Made by a program: the position numbers and the translations under genes. Of a stretch of 64,000 nt of DNA, positions 51,915 to 61,200 are shown one piece after another. This stretch comes from BQJU01 sp965229635 (GTDB lineage: Bacteria; Bacteroidota; Bacteroidia; Chitinophagales; Saprospiraceae), in contig OZ245894.1 of NCBI GenBank assembly GCA_965229635.1, positions 4,960,001 through 5,024,000 on the forward strand, in the 5' to 3' direction. Position 1 is the first letter of the stretch; each line of letters starts with the position of its first letter. The notes beneath the pieces were generated by a model. The model was not told the DNA's origin and did not search any database. It saw only the letters and a program-made list of their open reading frames with translations.

Positions 51915-53024
51915 TTACTTTCCAACCTGACTGTTGGACACCTCACCGGCCGGCAAATCCAGATCGTAGGAACGTCCCGCTTTTTTCATCAGGACAAACC
52001 AGTTTTTATCCTCCCGGGCAATGACTTCCTCCATATTCTTGTAAAAAGAATTTAGGTAAGCCACCATCTTGCGGCGCTGCCGATTATTGAATAAGGAAAA
52101 ATTGGTCAATACCGCCTCAAGATTTGAGCGCCTTTCCTTAAAATACATGAAGGTTTCCGCAATCTGGATATTATCAGCTACTCTTCCCAGATAATAGCGG
52201 TCAGTCACTGCGGTCATTTCATAGTCGCGGTTGGGAAGTGCATAGGCTGGGTTTACAAAACCTGAGAAGTCGAAGTCGTACGGGACGGGAACGATCATTC
52301 CACTTTCCTCCAGCTTGATCATTTCCAGGTTGCGCCCCATAGCCATATCCCAGTCTTCATTACCGATCATGTATTGAAAGAAGCCAACCAGGCGCTCTTC
52401 GTGCCGGGCTACCTGATTCAATTCAGGGTTGAGGCAGTCACATTTTTCTCCCCCCATCCGATCGGCCAGTTGATCATTATCCTCAATAATGAACCCAAAG
52501 CGTTTTCTTTTGGCGTAAAGCCCCTTGTCATCAATATAAGTGATGTGCACCAGCTGAACGCGAAAGCTATTTGGCGTAAGCTCATTATACAATTTATAGG
52601 CCAGATACTCCTTGAGTACATTCTGTTTGCTTTCTCCACGGTCTTCAATACAATGGGTAACCAACTTCAGCTTGTCGTGCTTGGAGAGATTTCTTTCTTT
52701 GAGTTCGTCCTTATCAAAATTAAGCTTCAACGGCGGGAATGGACATATTTTACGACGGTACTTTCCACGAGGCTTCACTTTGATCTCGAAAGTTTCTTTT
52801 CCCTTCTCCTTGGAGTGCCAGGTGATCGAAGCTGGAATATAATCGTCCAGCCTCCGGTTTTCAATCAATTCCTGCAAATCCGTCACAATCGTCATTTCGA
52901 TCACGTCCTCAGCCGAAATCAAATCGAAAATACTTGGCTGAGCACCTTCTGCCTGAACGCGAAGTGGTGCTAGCAGTATCAAAGGAACTAAAAAAGAGAC
53001 TAAATGATAATAAAGCGTTTTCAT
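51915..53024 (-). CDS. secreted protein of unknown function
   Basis: 369 residues from the ATG at 53024, giving a signal peptide (TLYYHLVSFLVPLILLAPLR). The body has a pattern seen in a Bacteroidota family: PRGKYRRKICPFPPLKLNFD, CIEDRGESKQNVLKEYLAYKL, LVGFFQYMIGNEDWDMAMGR, VPVPYDFDFSGFVNPAYALP. The last two carry aspartates spaced as in kinase-like CotH folds, so a CotH-related fold is possible. Convergent with rarA, one base apart. Function unknown. Confidence 0.72.
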   Translation of the reverse strand: MKTLYYHLVSFLVPLILLAPLRVQAEGAQPSIFDLISAEDVIEMTIVTDLQELIENRRLDDYIPASITWHSKEKGKETFEIKVKPRGKYRRKICPFPPLKLNFDKDELKERNLSKHDKLKLVTHCIEDRGESKQNVLKEYLAYKLYNELTPNSFRVQLVHITYIDDKGLYAKRKRFGFIIEDNDQLADRMGGEKCDCLNPELNQVARHEERLVGFFQYMIGNEDWDMAMGRNLEMIKLEESGMIVPVPYDFDFSGFVNPAYALPNRDYEMTAVTDRYYLGRVADNIQIAETFMYFKERRSNLEAVLTNFSLFNNRQRRKMVAYLNSFYKNMEEVIAREDKNWFVLMKKAGRSYDLDLPAGEVSNSQVGK

Positions 53025-53392
53025 GGCTATCCAAATTTGATGTTCTAGTAGTTTTCTCATCCCAGACCAAACCAAATAGTAGCTTTTATTTGTTGAAAAA
53101 GTCATGGGTATTACGCAAAACCAATATTTTCGGCATTACTAAGTTAAGACTGATCGTAATTTTGAGCCGATTTTACTAGATTTAAATCTTATTTTTGTTT
53201 GCTTGTCTCTCAACCTATCTGGTTGGAAACCGGCGACAAAATTACAGGGTTTCAAAATAAAAGTCCAGTTTATTGACATTATTTTATTGTAAACAAAATA
53301 ATATTTTAAACAATAAACTTTATTATCACAAAAAATTTGATCGCCCGACAAAAACCGAAACCTAATTGAAGCGACTAGTAAACTTTCAAATA
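53025..53392. other. 368-bp divergent spacer
   Basis: Promoter region between two divergent secreted-protein genes, very A+T-rich near 53265-53340. TTGACA at 53275-53280 is followed after 18 nt by AATAAT, which may or may not be used in Bacteroidota. No gene seen. Confidence 0.35.
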
Positions 53393-54538
53393 ATGCCTTT
53401 TTATTACCGAATATACGGAGGATTTTTCCTTTTGTTCACGATTATGGGATGTTCTGTCAGTAAAAGTGAACAGGATGTCGTCTCTTTGCCACCCAACCGG
53501 GCTAAAAATGTGGTATTGATGATTGGTGATGGCATGGGACTGACGCAGATTACGGCAGCGATGTACAATAATGGTAACTATCTCAATCTGGAAAAGTTCC
53601 CAGTAGTAGGCTTTCATAAGTCATACTCTGCAAATGACCTGATTACCGACTCGGCTGCCGGAGCCACCGCCTTTGCCTGTGGGGTGAAAACCTATAACAA
53701 TGCCATTGGCTTGACGGCCGACACCTTACCCTGCAAAACGATCCTGGAGGAGGCGGAAGAGCGAGGCCTGGCGACCGGTCTGGTAGCAACAGCAACCATT
53801 GTGCACGCCACTCCGGCAGCATTTATTGCCCACCAGAAACTGAGAGTATTCTATGAAGGCATAGCCACCGACATGCTTGATTCAGGTGTTGATTTATTGA
53901 TTGGCGGAGGAAAACGTTATTTCGACCGCCGGGAAAATGATGATCGCAACCTGTACAAAGAGTTGGAGGACAAGGATTACCGCGTCTCGGATTACTCCAA
54001 ACGCCCCCTTGCCGAAATTCTTCCCGACAAGCGTCGTAATCTGGTCTACTTCACGGCCGACAACCTGCCGCTGCCCGTTACTGCCGGCCGGGACTACCTG
54101 CCCAAAGCCAGTGAAATAGCCGTTAATTTTCTAAAAAGGCGCAGTGAAAAAGGGTTCTTCCTGATGGTGGAAGGCTCGCAAATTGATTGGAACGGCCATG
54201 CCAATGAGGGAAACCTATTGGTCAAGGAAGTTCTCGATTTTGACAAGGCTATCAGGGAAGTTCTCGATTTTGCCCGAAGAGACGGCAATACCCTGGTGAT
54301 CGTTACCGCCGACCACGAAACTGGAGGCATGTCGATCAACCAGGGTTCGGAGATGGGAGAGTTGAACTACCAGTTTACCACCAATGCGCACACGGGTACC
54401 CTGATTCCGGTTTTTGCCTATGGTCCGGGGGCTTCCCTTTTTTCCGGCATTTATGAAAATACCGCCATTCACGATAAAATGCGGCAGGCACTTGGCTTCG
54501 ACACACCGATTGACAACGCCACTAGTGCAAACGACTAA
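53393..54538 (+). CDS. alkaline phosphatase, lipoprotein
   Basis: 381 residues from the ATG at 53393 (a TTG at 53366 would add 9 residues). Signal with lipobox IMGCSVS. Alkaline phosphatase superfamily: VLMIGDGMGLTQITA (metal), nucleophile serine in ITDSAAGATAFACG, EGSQIDWNGHAN, TADHETGGMS and NAHTGTLIPVFAYG. Metal ligands and nucleophile are intact. Releases phosphate from organic phosphates in the periplasm or at the surface. Confidence 0.93.
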   Translation: MPFYYRIYGGFFLLFTIMGCSVSKSEQDVVSLPPNRAKNVVLMIGDGMGLTQITAAMYNNGNYLNLEKFPVVGFHKSYSANDLITDSAAGATAFACGVKTYNNAIGLTADTLPCKTILEEAEERGLATGLVATATIVHATPAAFIAHQKLRVFYEGIATDMLDSGVDLLIGGGKRYFDRRENDDRNLYKELEDKDYRVSDYSKRPLAEILPDKRRNLVYFTADNLPLPVTAGRDYLPKASEIAVNFLKRRSEKGFFLMVEGSQIDWNGHANEGNLLVKEVLDFDKAIREVLDFARRDGNTLVIVTADHETGGMSINQGSEMGELNYQFTTNAHTGTLIPVFAYGPGASLFSGIYENTAIHDKMRQALGFDTPIDNATSAND

Positions 54539-54619
54539 ATTTGCATTTCCTATTTTAAACATTTTCCCGCGCAAAGCATTTATGTTTTGCGGGCGATAAG
54601 GTGAATGCTAAATAATGCT

Positions 54620-54627
54620 TAATTTTG
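54620..54627 (+). promoter_or_regulatory. -7 promoter motif TAATTTTG
   Basis: Exact TAnnTTTG, 40 nt before the acyl-CoA dehydrogenase ATG. A -33 TTTG at standard spacing is not clear. Confidence 0.45.
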
Positions 54628-54667
54628 CCCTAACTCAAATCGTTTAAATCTTAAATTTCAGGTAAAT

Positions 54668-55813
54668 ATGAATGTAGAAACCTTGGATAATCTACAACTG
54701 ATTAAAGAAAGCGCTCGCGACTTTGCAGAAAATTACATCCGTCCGCACGTCATGGAGTGGGACGAAAAACAACACTTCCCCATTGATCTGTTTCACCAAA
54801 TGGGTCAGTACGGCTTTCTGGGAGTGTTGGTTCCCGAAATGTATGGCGGAGCCGGTTTAGGATACCAGGAATATATCACAGTCATTGAAGAAGTAGCCAA
54901 AGTATGTGGCTCAATAGGGTTGTCAGTAGCAGCACATAACTCTCTGTGCACCAATCACATCCTAATGTTTGCCAACGACGAGCAGAAAGAAAAATACCTC
55001 CCCAAACTTGCCACCGGCGAATGGATCGGGGCGTGGGGACTGACTGAACCCAATACCGGCAGTGATGCTGGCCGCATGAAGTGTACAGCCGAACGCGATG
55101 GTGATCATTATGTTATCAACGGAACAAAAAACTTCATCACACATGGTCAATCCGGACACGTTGCGGTGGTCATTGTGCGCACCGGTGATTTGCTCGACAG
55201 CCACGGCATGACGGCCTTTGTCGTGGAGAGAGGAACGCCTGGTTTTTCGGCGGGTAAGAAGGAAGACAAGCTTGGTATGCGCGCCAGTGAAACCGCAGAA
55301 ATGGTTTTCGATAATTGTCGGGTGCACAAGAGCCAGATCCTGGGTGAAGAAGGTGATGGATTTATTCAAGCCATGAAGGTACTTGATGGTGGAAGGATTA
55401 GTATTGCCGCCCTTTCTCTGGGTATTGCCAAAGGCGCTTATGAAGCATCGGTCAAATACGCGAAGGAAAGAGAACAATTTGGCAAACCCATCGCCACTTT
55501 CCAGGGCATTAGCTTTAAACTGGCCGATATGGCTACCAAGATACAAGCCGCTGAGCTACTGACTAGAAAAGCGGGTACCTTGAAAGACCAAAACAAACCA
55601 ACTACCAAAGTTTCGGCAATGGCCAAACTTTATGCCTCAGAAGCCGCCGTATCAATCGCCAACGAAGCCGTACAGGTTTATGGCGGTTATGGCTATATCA
55701 AGGAATTTCCCGTAGAAAAATATTACCGCGATGCCAAACTCTGCACCATCGGAGAAGGCACCTCGGAAATCCAAAAACTGGTGATCTCAAGAGAAATTCT
55801 GAAAGGAAGATAG
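54668..55813 (+). CDS. acyl-CoA dehydrogenase
   Basis: 381 residues. FAD-dependent beta-oxidation enzyme. Signatures GAWGLTEPNTGSDAGRMKCT (FAD contact), GKPIATFQGISFKLADM, QVYGGYGYIKEFPVEKYYRD and the C-terminal IGEGTSEIQKLVISREIL, whose Glu is the usual catalytic base in short- and medium-chain members. Cytoplasmic. Exact chain length preference cannot be read. Single gene; a hairpin at 55836-55883 follows. Confidence 0.94.
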   Translation: MNVETLDNLQLIKESARDFAENYIRPHVMEWDEKQHFPIDLFHQMGQYGFLGVLVPEMYGGAGLGYQEYITVIEEVAKVCGSIGLSVAAHNSLCTNHILMFANDEQKEKYLPKLATGEWIGAWGLTEPNTGSDAGRMKCTAERDGDHYVINGTKNFITHGQSGHVAVVIVRTGDLLDSHGMTAFVVERGTPGFSAGKKEDKLGMRASETAEMVFDNCRVHKSQILGEEGDGFIQAMKVLDGGRISIAALSLGIAKGAYEASVKYAKEREQFGKPIATFQGISFKLADMATKIQAAELLTRKAGTLKDQNKPTTKVSAMAKLYASEAAVSIANEAVQVYGGYGYIKEFPVEKYYRDAKLCTIGEGTSEIQKLVISREILKGR

Positions 55814-55835
55814 TCTAGATAACCTGGATAAAATG

Positions 55836-55883
55836 GAAGGAATGGATGAGGGACTATTGGTTTGTTGCCTCATTGATTCCTTC
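55836..55883 (+). terminator. hairpin, GGAATGGAT family
   Basis: GAAGGAATGGATGAGG (55836-55851) pairs with CCTCATTGATTCCTTC (55868-55883) with a two-base mismatch in the middle. It lies just after the acyl-CoA dehydrogenase gene. Confidence 0.5.
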
Positions 55884-55930
55884 TAATAAAGACTTTTCCA
55901 ATTTAAGCAGCAGCCCTGAGTTTTATCCTT

Positions 55931-56107
55931 AATGACATCAGAACTTTAGTGGGAGTTGCTCTTGCTAAAAACTGGCGTTTTTATCAAATGGACAGCCACG
56001 ATGTTGACTTTGATCTCCAGAATGAAAAGCTCACTAAACCGTCTCCCCCGCCAAAACCTCATAAACCCCAAAAAGCAAGGCCTAATGAAATAGAATTTGC
56101 AGCATAA
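55931..56107 (+). pseudogene. ORF fragment with copia-type RT-like stretch
   Basis: A 58-codon open frame to TAA lacks a plausible start. It reads DIRTLVGVALAKNWRFYQMD then a proline- and lysine-rich tail (KPSPPPKPHKPQKARP). The first part superficially follows the S-x-x-R-T-L-x-x-x-A-x-x-x-x-W-x-x-x-Q-x-D line of copia-like reverse transcriptases. It may be a gene relic or chance. No upstream continuation in any frame was found. Confidence 0.25.
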
Positions 56108-56152
56108 CCAAACGTGCCCTCTCTCTAAACCCTAAACTCTAAACTAAAAAAG

Positions 56153-57493
56153 TCACACCCTCAACGTATACCACCTCTTCGACTGCAAGTACCAGATAAT
56201 CATGGTCAACATGATCAGCCAGTAGAAGATTTCAGAAGCCCAGGCCCAGGGCAGACCGCCATTGGTATAATTCACTTCAATGTAGATATAAGCCAGATAG
56301 CCGATAGCACAGTAAAACTGAATTTTCAGCCCCATATAAGTCGCGCCGGTACCGGCCAAGCCGTTAAAAAATACGCCGCCAATGGAGAAGGTCGCCAGGA
56401 TGCCCACCAATACATAGAAGATTGGCCGGGCATCTTCGATGAGCCCCGTATTCTCAGAGCCGCCGAGCAAGGGATACAGAATTTCCTGTGGAAACAGGAT
56501 CACCGGGATGGTCAGCAACATGGTGGTCACGAAGGAAATTTTAGCGGTCTTCCAAATGATGGGAACAACCGCCTGCCGCTTTTTCTGCCCGATGAAATTG
56601 CTAACCAGGGTATTAACGCCCGAAGCAAAGCCCCAGCAGGGAATAGAGAGCACCAGGTAAACCATTCTGACCAGATTGGTGATGGCCAGTGGGCGTTCTC
56701 CCAGGTTTTCCACAATGCCAAAGAAAACGAACCAACTCCCTAACCCCACAAAAGCCTGTACCACGATTGGTGCCGATAATTTGTACTGCTGGCGAATTAG
56801 CTTCAGGTCAATTTTGGGCAGCCGAAATAGGTGATAATAGCGGGCTTTTTTGTCAAAAAGAATATAAATGACAAAGACAATGAAAGCAACAACCTCAGAG
56901 ACGGTACTGGCCAGTCCTGCCCCGGCAATACCCATGGCCGGCAGGCCCCAATGGCCAAAAACCAGGCCGTAATCCAGGGCAATATTGACAATGGCCAGGA
57001 TGGCCGTATCCACAATGATAAAGTGGGTTCTGGCAATACCGGTGTATAACGCCACAATAGCGACCCCCGTATAGGAAAAGAAAACGCCCCAGGATCGATA
57101 TTCGAGGTATTGAAGGCTTTTTTCAAAAATGATGGAAGAATCAATGAAGAGCTGGAAAAAGTAATAACAGCCATATTGCATAAAAAAGAACATGACCACG
57201 GCCAGGGCAAACTCGTAATACACCATGGCGTAAAAAGTACGCCCCACCTCTCCGGGACGCCCCTCTCCTACCCTGCGGGCAATCATAATCTGGCCACCCC
57301 GGGAAAAGCCATAACCAATGGCGGCAATCACCAGATAAAAGACGCCCACAAACCCAATGGCGGCAAAATCCTTTTCACTGAGGTGATATAAGAACACGCT
57401 GTCGCTGAGGGCAATGACATTCTGGGCAGCGCTTCCCAGCATGATCGGCAATGAAATAGACAGAATTTGGCGGTATGAGGTATTGAGCTGCAT
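56153..57493 (-). CDS. MATE family efflux transporter
   Basis: 446 residues with twelve predicted TM helices in two six-helix halves: SLPIMLGSAAQNVIALSDSV at the start of half one, KLSAPIVVQAFVGLGSWFVF at the start of half two. NorM-like. Exports cationic drugs or metabolites in exchange for Na+ or H+; substrate not readable. Monocistronic, with TGTAGGTAG promoter-like sequence upstream but no clear -7. Confidence 0.92.
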   Translation of the reverse strand: MQLNTSYRQILSISLPIMLGSAAQNVIALSDSVFLYHLSEKDFAAIGFVGVFYLVIAAIGYGFSRGGQIMIARRVGEGRPGEVGRTFYAMVYYEFALAVVMFFFMQYGCYYFFQLFIDSSIIFEKSLQYLEYRSWGVFFSYTGVAIVALYTGIARTHFIIVDTAILAIVNIALDYGLVFGHWGLPAMGIAGAGLASTVSEVVAFIVFVIYILFDKKARYYHLFRLPKIDLKLIRQQYKLSAPIVVQAFVGLGSWFVFFGIVENLGERPLAITNLVRMVYLVLSIPCWGFASGVNTLVSNFIGQKKRQAVVPIIWKTAKISFVTTMLLTIPVILFPQEILYPLLGGSENTGLIEDARPIFYVLVGILATFSIGGVFFNGLAGTGATYMGLKIQFYCAIGYLAYIYIEVNYTNGGLPWAWASEIFYWLIMLTMIIWYLQSKRWYTLRV

Positions 57494-57692
57494 TGATCAC
57501 AAATGTAGGTAGTTTCATATTTAAAATGGGCAGGAATACGATAAATGTTTCGCCTTACTCGACCATTAATAATTGTTTGGTAAACCACATTTTATCAAAA
57601 TACTCAATCCTTGCCCCCTATTTGTCAGGAAATGGATTTAACTTACCCTGTCTTACGGATAAATTCTAAACAAAACAAACCAGACCAAGAAG

Positions 57693-59879
57693 ATGCAAAC
57701 AATCATGACAAACAATTCTATGAGAGTCTTTTTATTGTTGGGTATAATGCTTTTTTTTGCAAACTGTACCAACGAGGATTCCCCGGAAACCTCGACAAAC
57801 ACCTCATATATGTTGCAAAAACGAGATATAACGCCTCCTACTGCCAATAAGAACCCTAAAGAGTTGACGATTCATGGTGACACCCGGATCGATAACTACT
57901 ATTGGCTCAACCAAAGAGAAGACCCGGAAGTCATCAAATACCTTGAAGCGGAGAATGAGTATACCGGCAAAATGATGAGCCACCTGGAAAAATTTCAGGA
58001 TAAGCTCTTCGAAGAAATGAAGGGGCGCATCAAGGAAGATGATCAAAGTGTACCGTACAAGAACCGCGGGTACTACTACATCACCCGCTACGAAAAAGGA
58101 CAGGAGTATCCGATCTACTCGCGTAAAGAGGGTTCTTTAGACGCAGATGAAGAAGTCATGCTCAATGTCAATGACCTGGCCGGTGATTATGAGTTTTACA
58201 ACATTGGTGGCCGCTCGGTCAGTCCCGATAACAAAATCCTGGCCTATGGTGAAGATACCCTCAGTCGCCGGATTTATACGATCAAATTCAAAAATCTGGA
58301 AACCGGAGAAATGTTGGAAGATATAATCCCCAACACAACCGGTGGCGCAGTGTGGGCCAATGACAACAAAACCCTCTTTTATTCGGTGAAAGATGAGGCA
58401 CTGCGGCCGTACAAGATCTTCAAGCACGTATTGGGTACACCGGCTTCACAAGACGTAGAAATCTACCACGAAGCTGATGAGACTTTCAACGTTTATGTGT
58501 TTAAAAGTAAGTCGGAAAAGTACATCTCCATCATGTCTTACCAGACCCTGTCGACTGAATTCAGGATGTTAGATGCCGACAAACCAGGGGGAGAATTTAA
58601 GGTACTTCAACCACGGGAACGTGGTCTGGAATACTTTGCAGATCATTTTGAAGATAAGTTCTACATCCGGACCAACCTGGATGCCAAGAACTTCCGCCTG
58701 ATGGAAACGCCGGTGACTGCTACCACCAAGGAAAACTGGAAAGAGGTCATCCCGCATCGCACTGATGTGCTGCTGGAGGGCATGGAGCTTTTTAACAACT
58801 ACCTGGTGCTTTCCGAGCGCAAAAACGGTATTACGCAATTGCGGGTCATTCCACAAGAAGGAGAAGAACACTACATCGATTTTGGCGAGGATGCTTACAT
58901 GGCCTACACCTCCGTCAATCTCGACTTTGACACCGATATTCTGCGCATCGGCTACCAATCAATGACTACGCCGCCAACGACTTATGACTACCACATGAAG
59001 ACTAAGGAGATGACCCTGCTCAAACAGCAGGAGGTGGTCGGCGATTTTGACCCTGCCAATTACGAATCAGAGCGCATCTACGCCAAAGCTCGTGATGGCG
59101 TGCAGGTGCCGATTTCTATTGTGTATCCAAAGGGATTTAAGAAGGACGGTAGCCAGCCGCTGTTGTTGTACGGTTATGGTTCCTACGGTGCCAGCATGGA
59201 CCCTTACTTCAGCACAACTCGCCTGAGCTTGCTCGACCGCGGTTTTGCCTTTGCCATTGCCCACATTCGCGGTGGGGAGGAAATGGGCCGTCAGTGGTAC
59301 GAAGACGGTAAGTTGCTCAATAAAAAGAATACCTTTTTCGATTTTATCGACTGTGCAGAATACCTCATCGCGGAGGATTTCACCAATAAGGACCAGCTTT
59401 TTGCCATGGGCGGAAGTGCCGGGGGGCTCCTGATGGGTGCCATCATCAATTACCGGCCCGATCTCTGGAAAGGAGTAGTGGCCGCGGTACCTTTTGTGGA
59501 TGTGGTGACCACCATGTTGGATGAGAGCATTCCACTGACTACCGGAGAATTTGATGAATGGGGTAACCCTAAAGATGAAAAATACTACGAGTATATCAAG
59601 TCTTACTCTCCTTACGACAATGTGGAGGCCAAGAATTATCCGGCAATGCTGGTGACCACCGGCCTGCACGACAGTCAGGTACAATACTGGGAACCAGCCA
59701 AATGGGTAGCCAAGATGCGCGAAATCAAGACCGGTCACGAACCACTGCTGCTACACACCAATATGGATGCCGGTCACGGTGGGGCTTCCGGTAGATTCCG
59801 ACGCTTGAAGGAAACCGCTTTGGAATATGCCTTTGTATTGGATTTGGCCGGCAAGGCCGAAGTAGAAGTGAAAGACTAA
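57693..59879 (+). CDS. oligopeptidase B-like S9 peptidase, lipoprotein
   Basis: 728 residues. N-terminal signal of lipoprotein type (VFLLLGIMLFFANC); the ATG at 57693 is used, with MTNNSM internal starts possible. A seven-blade propeller (about 60-450), then the alpha/beta hydrolase domain with the nucleophile serine in GGSAGGLLMGAI, acid in TTGLHDSQVQYWEPAKW and histidine in MDAGHGGASGRFR. Length and VPISIVYPKGFKKDGSQPLL fit oligopeptidase B, which cleaves short peptides after Arg/Lys. Unlike most of these cytosolic enzymes it has an export signal. Confidence 0.9.
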   Translation: MQTIMTNNSMRVFLLLGIMLFFANCTNEDSPETSTNTSYMLQKRDITPPTANKNPKELTIHGDTRIDNYYWLNQREDPEVIKYLEAENEYTGKMMSHLEKFQDKLFEEMKGRIKEDDQSVPYKNRGYYYITRYEKGQEYPIYSRKEGSLDADEEVMLNVNDLAGDYEFYNIGGRSVSPDNKILAYGEDTLSRRIYTIKFKNLETGEMLEDIIPNTTGGAVWANDNKTLFYSVKDEALRPYKIFKHVLGTPASQDVEIYHEADETFNVYVFKSKSEKYISIMSYQTLSTEFRMLDADKPGGEFKVLQPRERGLEYFADHFEDKFYIRTNLDAKNFRLMETPVTATTKENWKEVIPHRTDVLLEGMELFNNYLVLSERKNGITQLRVIPQEGEEHYIDFGEDAYMAYTSVNLDFDTDILRIGYQSMTTPPTTYDYHMKTKEMTLLKQQEVVGDFDPANYESERIYAKARDGVQVPISIVYPKGFKKDGSQPLLLYGYGSYGASMDPYFSTTRLSLLDRGFAFAIAHIRGGEEMGRQWYEDGKLLNKKNTFFDFIDCAEYLIAEDFTNKDQLFAMGGSAGGLLMGAIINYRPDLWKGVVAAVPFVDVVTTMLDESIPLTTGEFDEWGNPKDEKYYEYIKSYSPYDNVEAKNYPAMLVTTGLHDSQVQYWEPAKWVAKMREIKTGHEPLLLHTNMDAGHGGASGRFRRLKETALEYAFVLDLAGKAEVEVKD

Positions 59880-59891
59880 AAGGCTTCTTCG

Positions 59892-59931
59892 GGTCCATTC
59901 CTTTCACCGAGTATGGTTGAAGGAATGGACC
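59892..59931 (+). terminator. terminator hairpin, GGTCCATTCC family
   Basis: GGTCCATTCCTT and its perfect complement (59892-59903/59920-59931) around a 16-nt loop, followed by TTCCTCTC. Its core is the reverse complement of the GGAATGGA family seen elsewhere. Confidence 0.6.
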
Positions 59932-59969
59932 TTCCTCTCAAAAACGATGGAAGAATTGTTTTGTTGGAA

Positions 59970-60036
59970 GGATTGGAAGAAAAGAGGCCTTGTTACCTGC
60001 TTGGAAGCTCAACAATCCATCCACTTCTTCCAATCC
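59970..60036. repeat. 12-bp inverted repeat, GGATTGGAAGAA
   Basis: GGATTGGAAGAA (59970-59981) with an exact complement at 60025-60036. Second hairpin in the spacer between the convergent peptidase and cysteine desulfurase genes. Confidence 0.5.
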
Positions 60037-60043
60037 ACAATGC

Positions 60044-61198
60044 TTAGCTCACCGGATTGACCACCAATTCCGGTAAAATCTCCTTCAACTTTTCCAAAAG
60101 AAAATTGATCTCCTCCTTGGTGTTGTGATGAGAAAAGGAAAACCGAATCGTCTTACGAGGAGAATCCGGGTGCAACGCATTGATCACATGTGAGCCCGCA
60201 TCCACGCCAGAGCTACAAGCACTGCCTCCCGAAACGCTAATGCCCGCAATATCCAGATTGAGCAGCAGCAAATCCGCCTTGGGTGACTCCGGGAAAGAAG
60301 CGCTCAATACTTTATAATGACTCCGCCCATCCGGATCGCCATTGAATTGAATGTCTTCAAAATTGACCTCCAGTTGTGCTTTCAGGTAACTCTTGAGCGA
60401 CTGGATTTTATCACGCCTGGCTTCCTGCTGTTCTCTTGCCAATTCCAGCGCCTTGGCCATGCCAATAATACCGTAGAGGTTTTCCGTCCCACCACGCATA
60501 TTGCGTTCCTGACTGCCTCCATCCAGGAAAGGTTGAATAATATTGTCGCCATTGATGTAAATAAACCCTACACCTTTTGGGCCGTAAAATTTATGGGCTG
60601 AACCACTCAGAAAACTGATGCGGGTTTTAGAAACGTCAATAGGGAAATAGCCAATAGTTTGTACTGTATCCGAATGAAAATAAGTATCATAACCAGCGCA
60701 CAACTCAGCAATGCGCTCCATATCGATCATGGTGCCAATCTCATTGTTGGAATGCATCAGGGAAACCAGCGTTTTTTTATCACCTGCTTTCAGCAAATTT
60801 TCCAGTTCCGCCAGATCAATACGGCCTTTTTCGTCCAGGTTAAGCATCGTTACTTCCACCTGACCTCTTTTTTCCAGGGCTTCCAGAGAGTGCAACACAC
60901 AATGATGTTCGATCGGTGAACTAATGATGCGCTCCACACCCAAATCGCGGACGGCACATTTTAATACCATATTATTCGACTCCGTTCCACCGGAGGTAAA
61001 GAAGATCTCACCAATGCTGGCACCAATACACTGTGCAATCGTCCGGCGGGCCTGTTCAATCGCTGCCCGGGCGGTACGTCCCTCGGCATGAATAGAGGAA
61101 GGATTGCCATAATTTTCCTGCATGGCTTTCATCATCACATTCATTACCTCCGGGTCTACCGGTGTTGTTGCCGCATTATCCAAATAAATTCGATCCAT
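60044..61198 (-). CDS. cysteine desulfurase, IscS/NifS type
   Basis: 384 residues. PLP lysine in LSGSAHKFYGPKGVGFIYIN; catalytic cysteine in the C-terminal loop GGSACSSGVDAGSHV; N-terminal YLDNAATTPVDPEVM and ESNNMVLKCAVRDL. Group I (IscS-like) loop length. Provides sulfur for Fe-S clusters or tRNA thiolation. Only 2 nt separate it from the class V enzyme upstream, so they are co-transcribed. Confidence 0.93.
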   Translation of the reverse strand: MDRIYLDNAATTPVDPEVMNVMMKAMQENYGNPSSIHAEGRTARAAIEQARRTIAQCIGASIGEIFFTSGGTESNNMVLKCAVRDLGVERIISSPIEHHCVLHSLEALEKRGQVEVTMLNLDEKGRIDLAELENLLKAGDKKTLVSLMHSNNEIGTMIDMERIAELCAGYDTYFHSDTVQTIGYFPIDVSKTRISFLSGSAHKFYGPKGVGFIYINGDNIIQPFLDGGSQERNMRGGTENLYGIIGMAKALELAREQQEARRDKIQSLKSYLKAQLEVNFEDIQFNGDPDGRSHYKVLSASFPESPKADLLLLNLDIAGISVSGGSACSSGVDAGSHVINALHPDSPRKTIRFSFSHHNTKEEINFLLEKLKEILPELVVNPVS

Positions 61199-61200
61199 TA

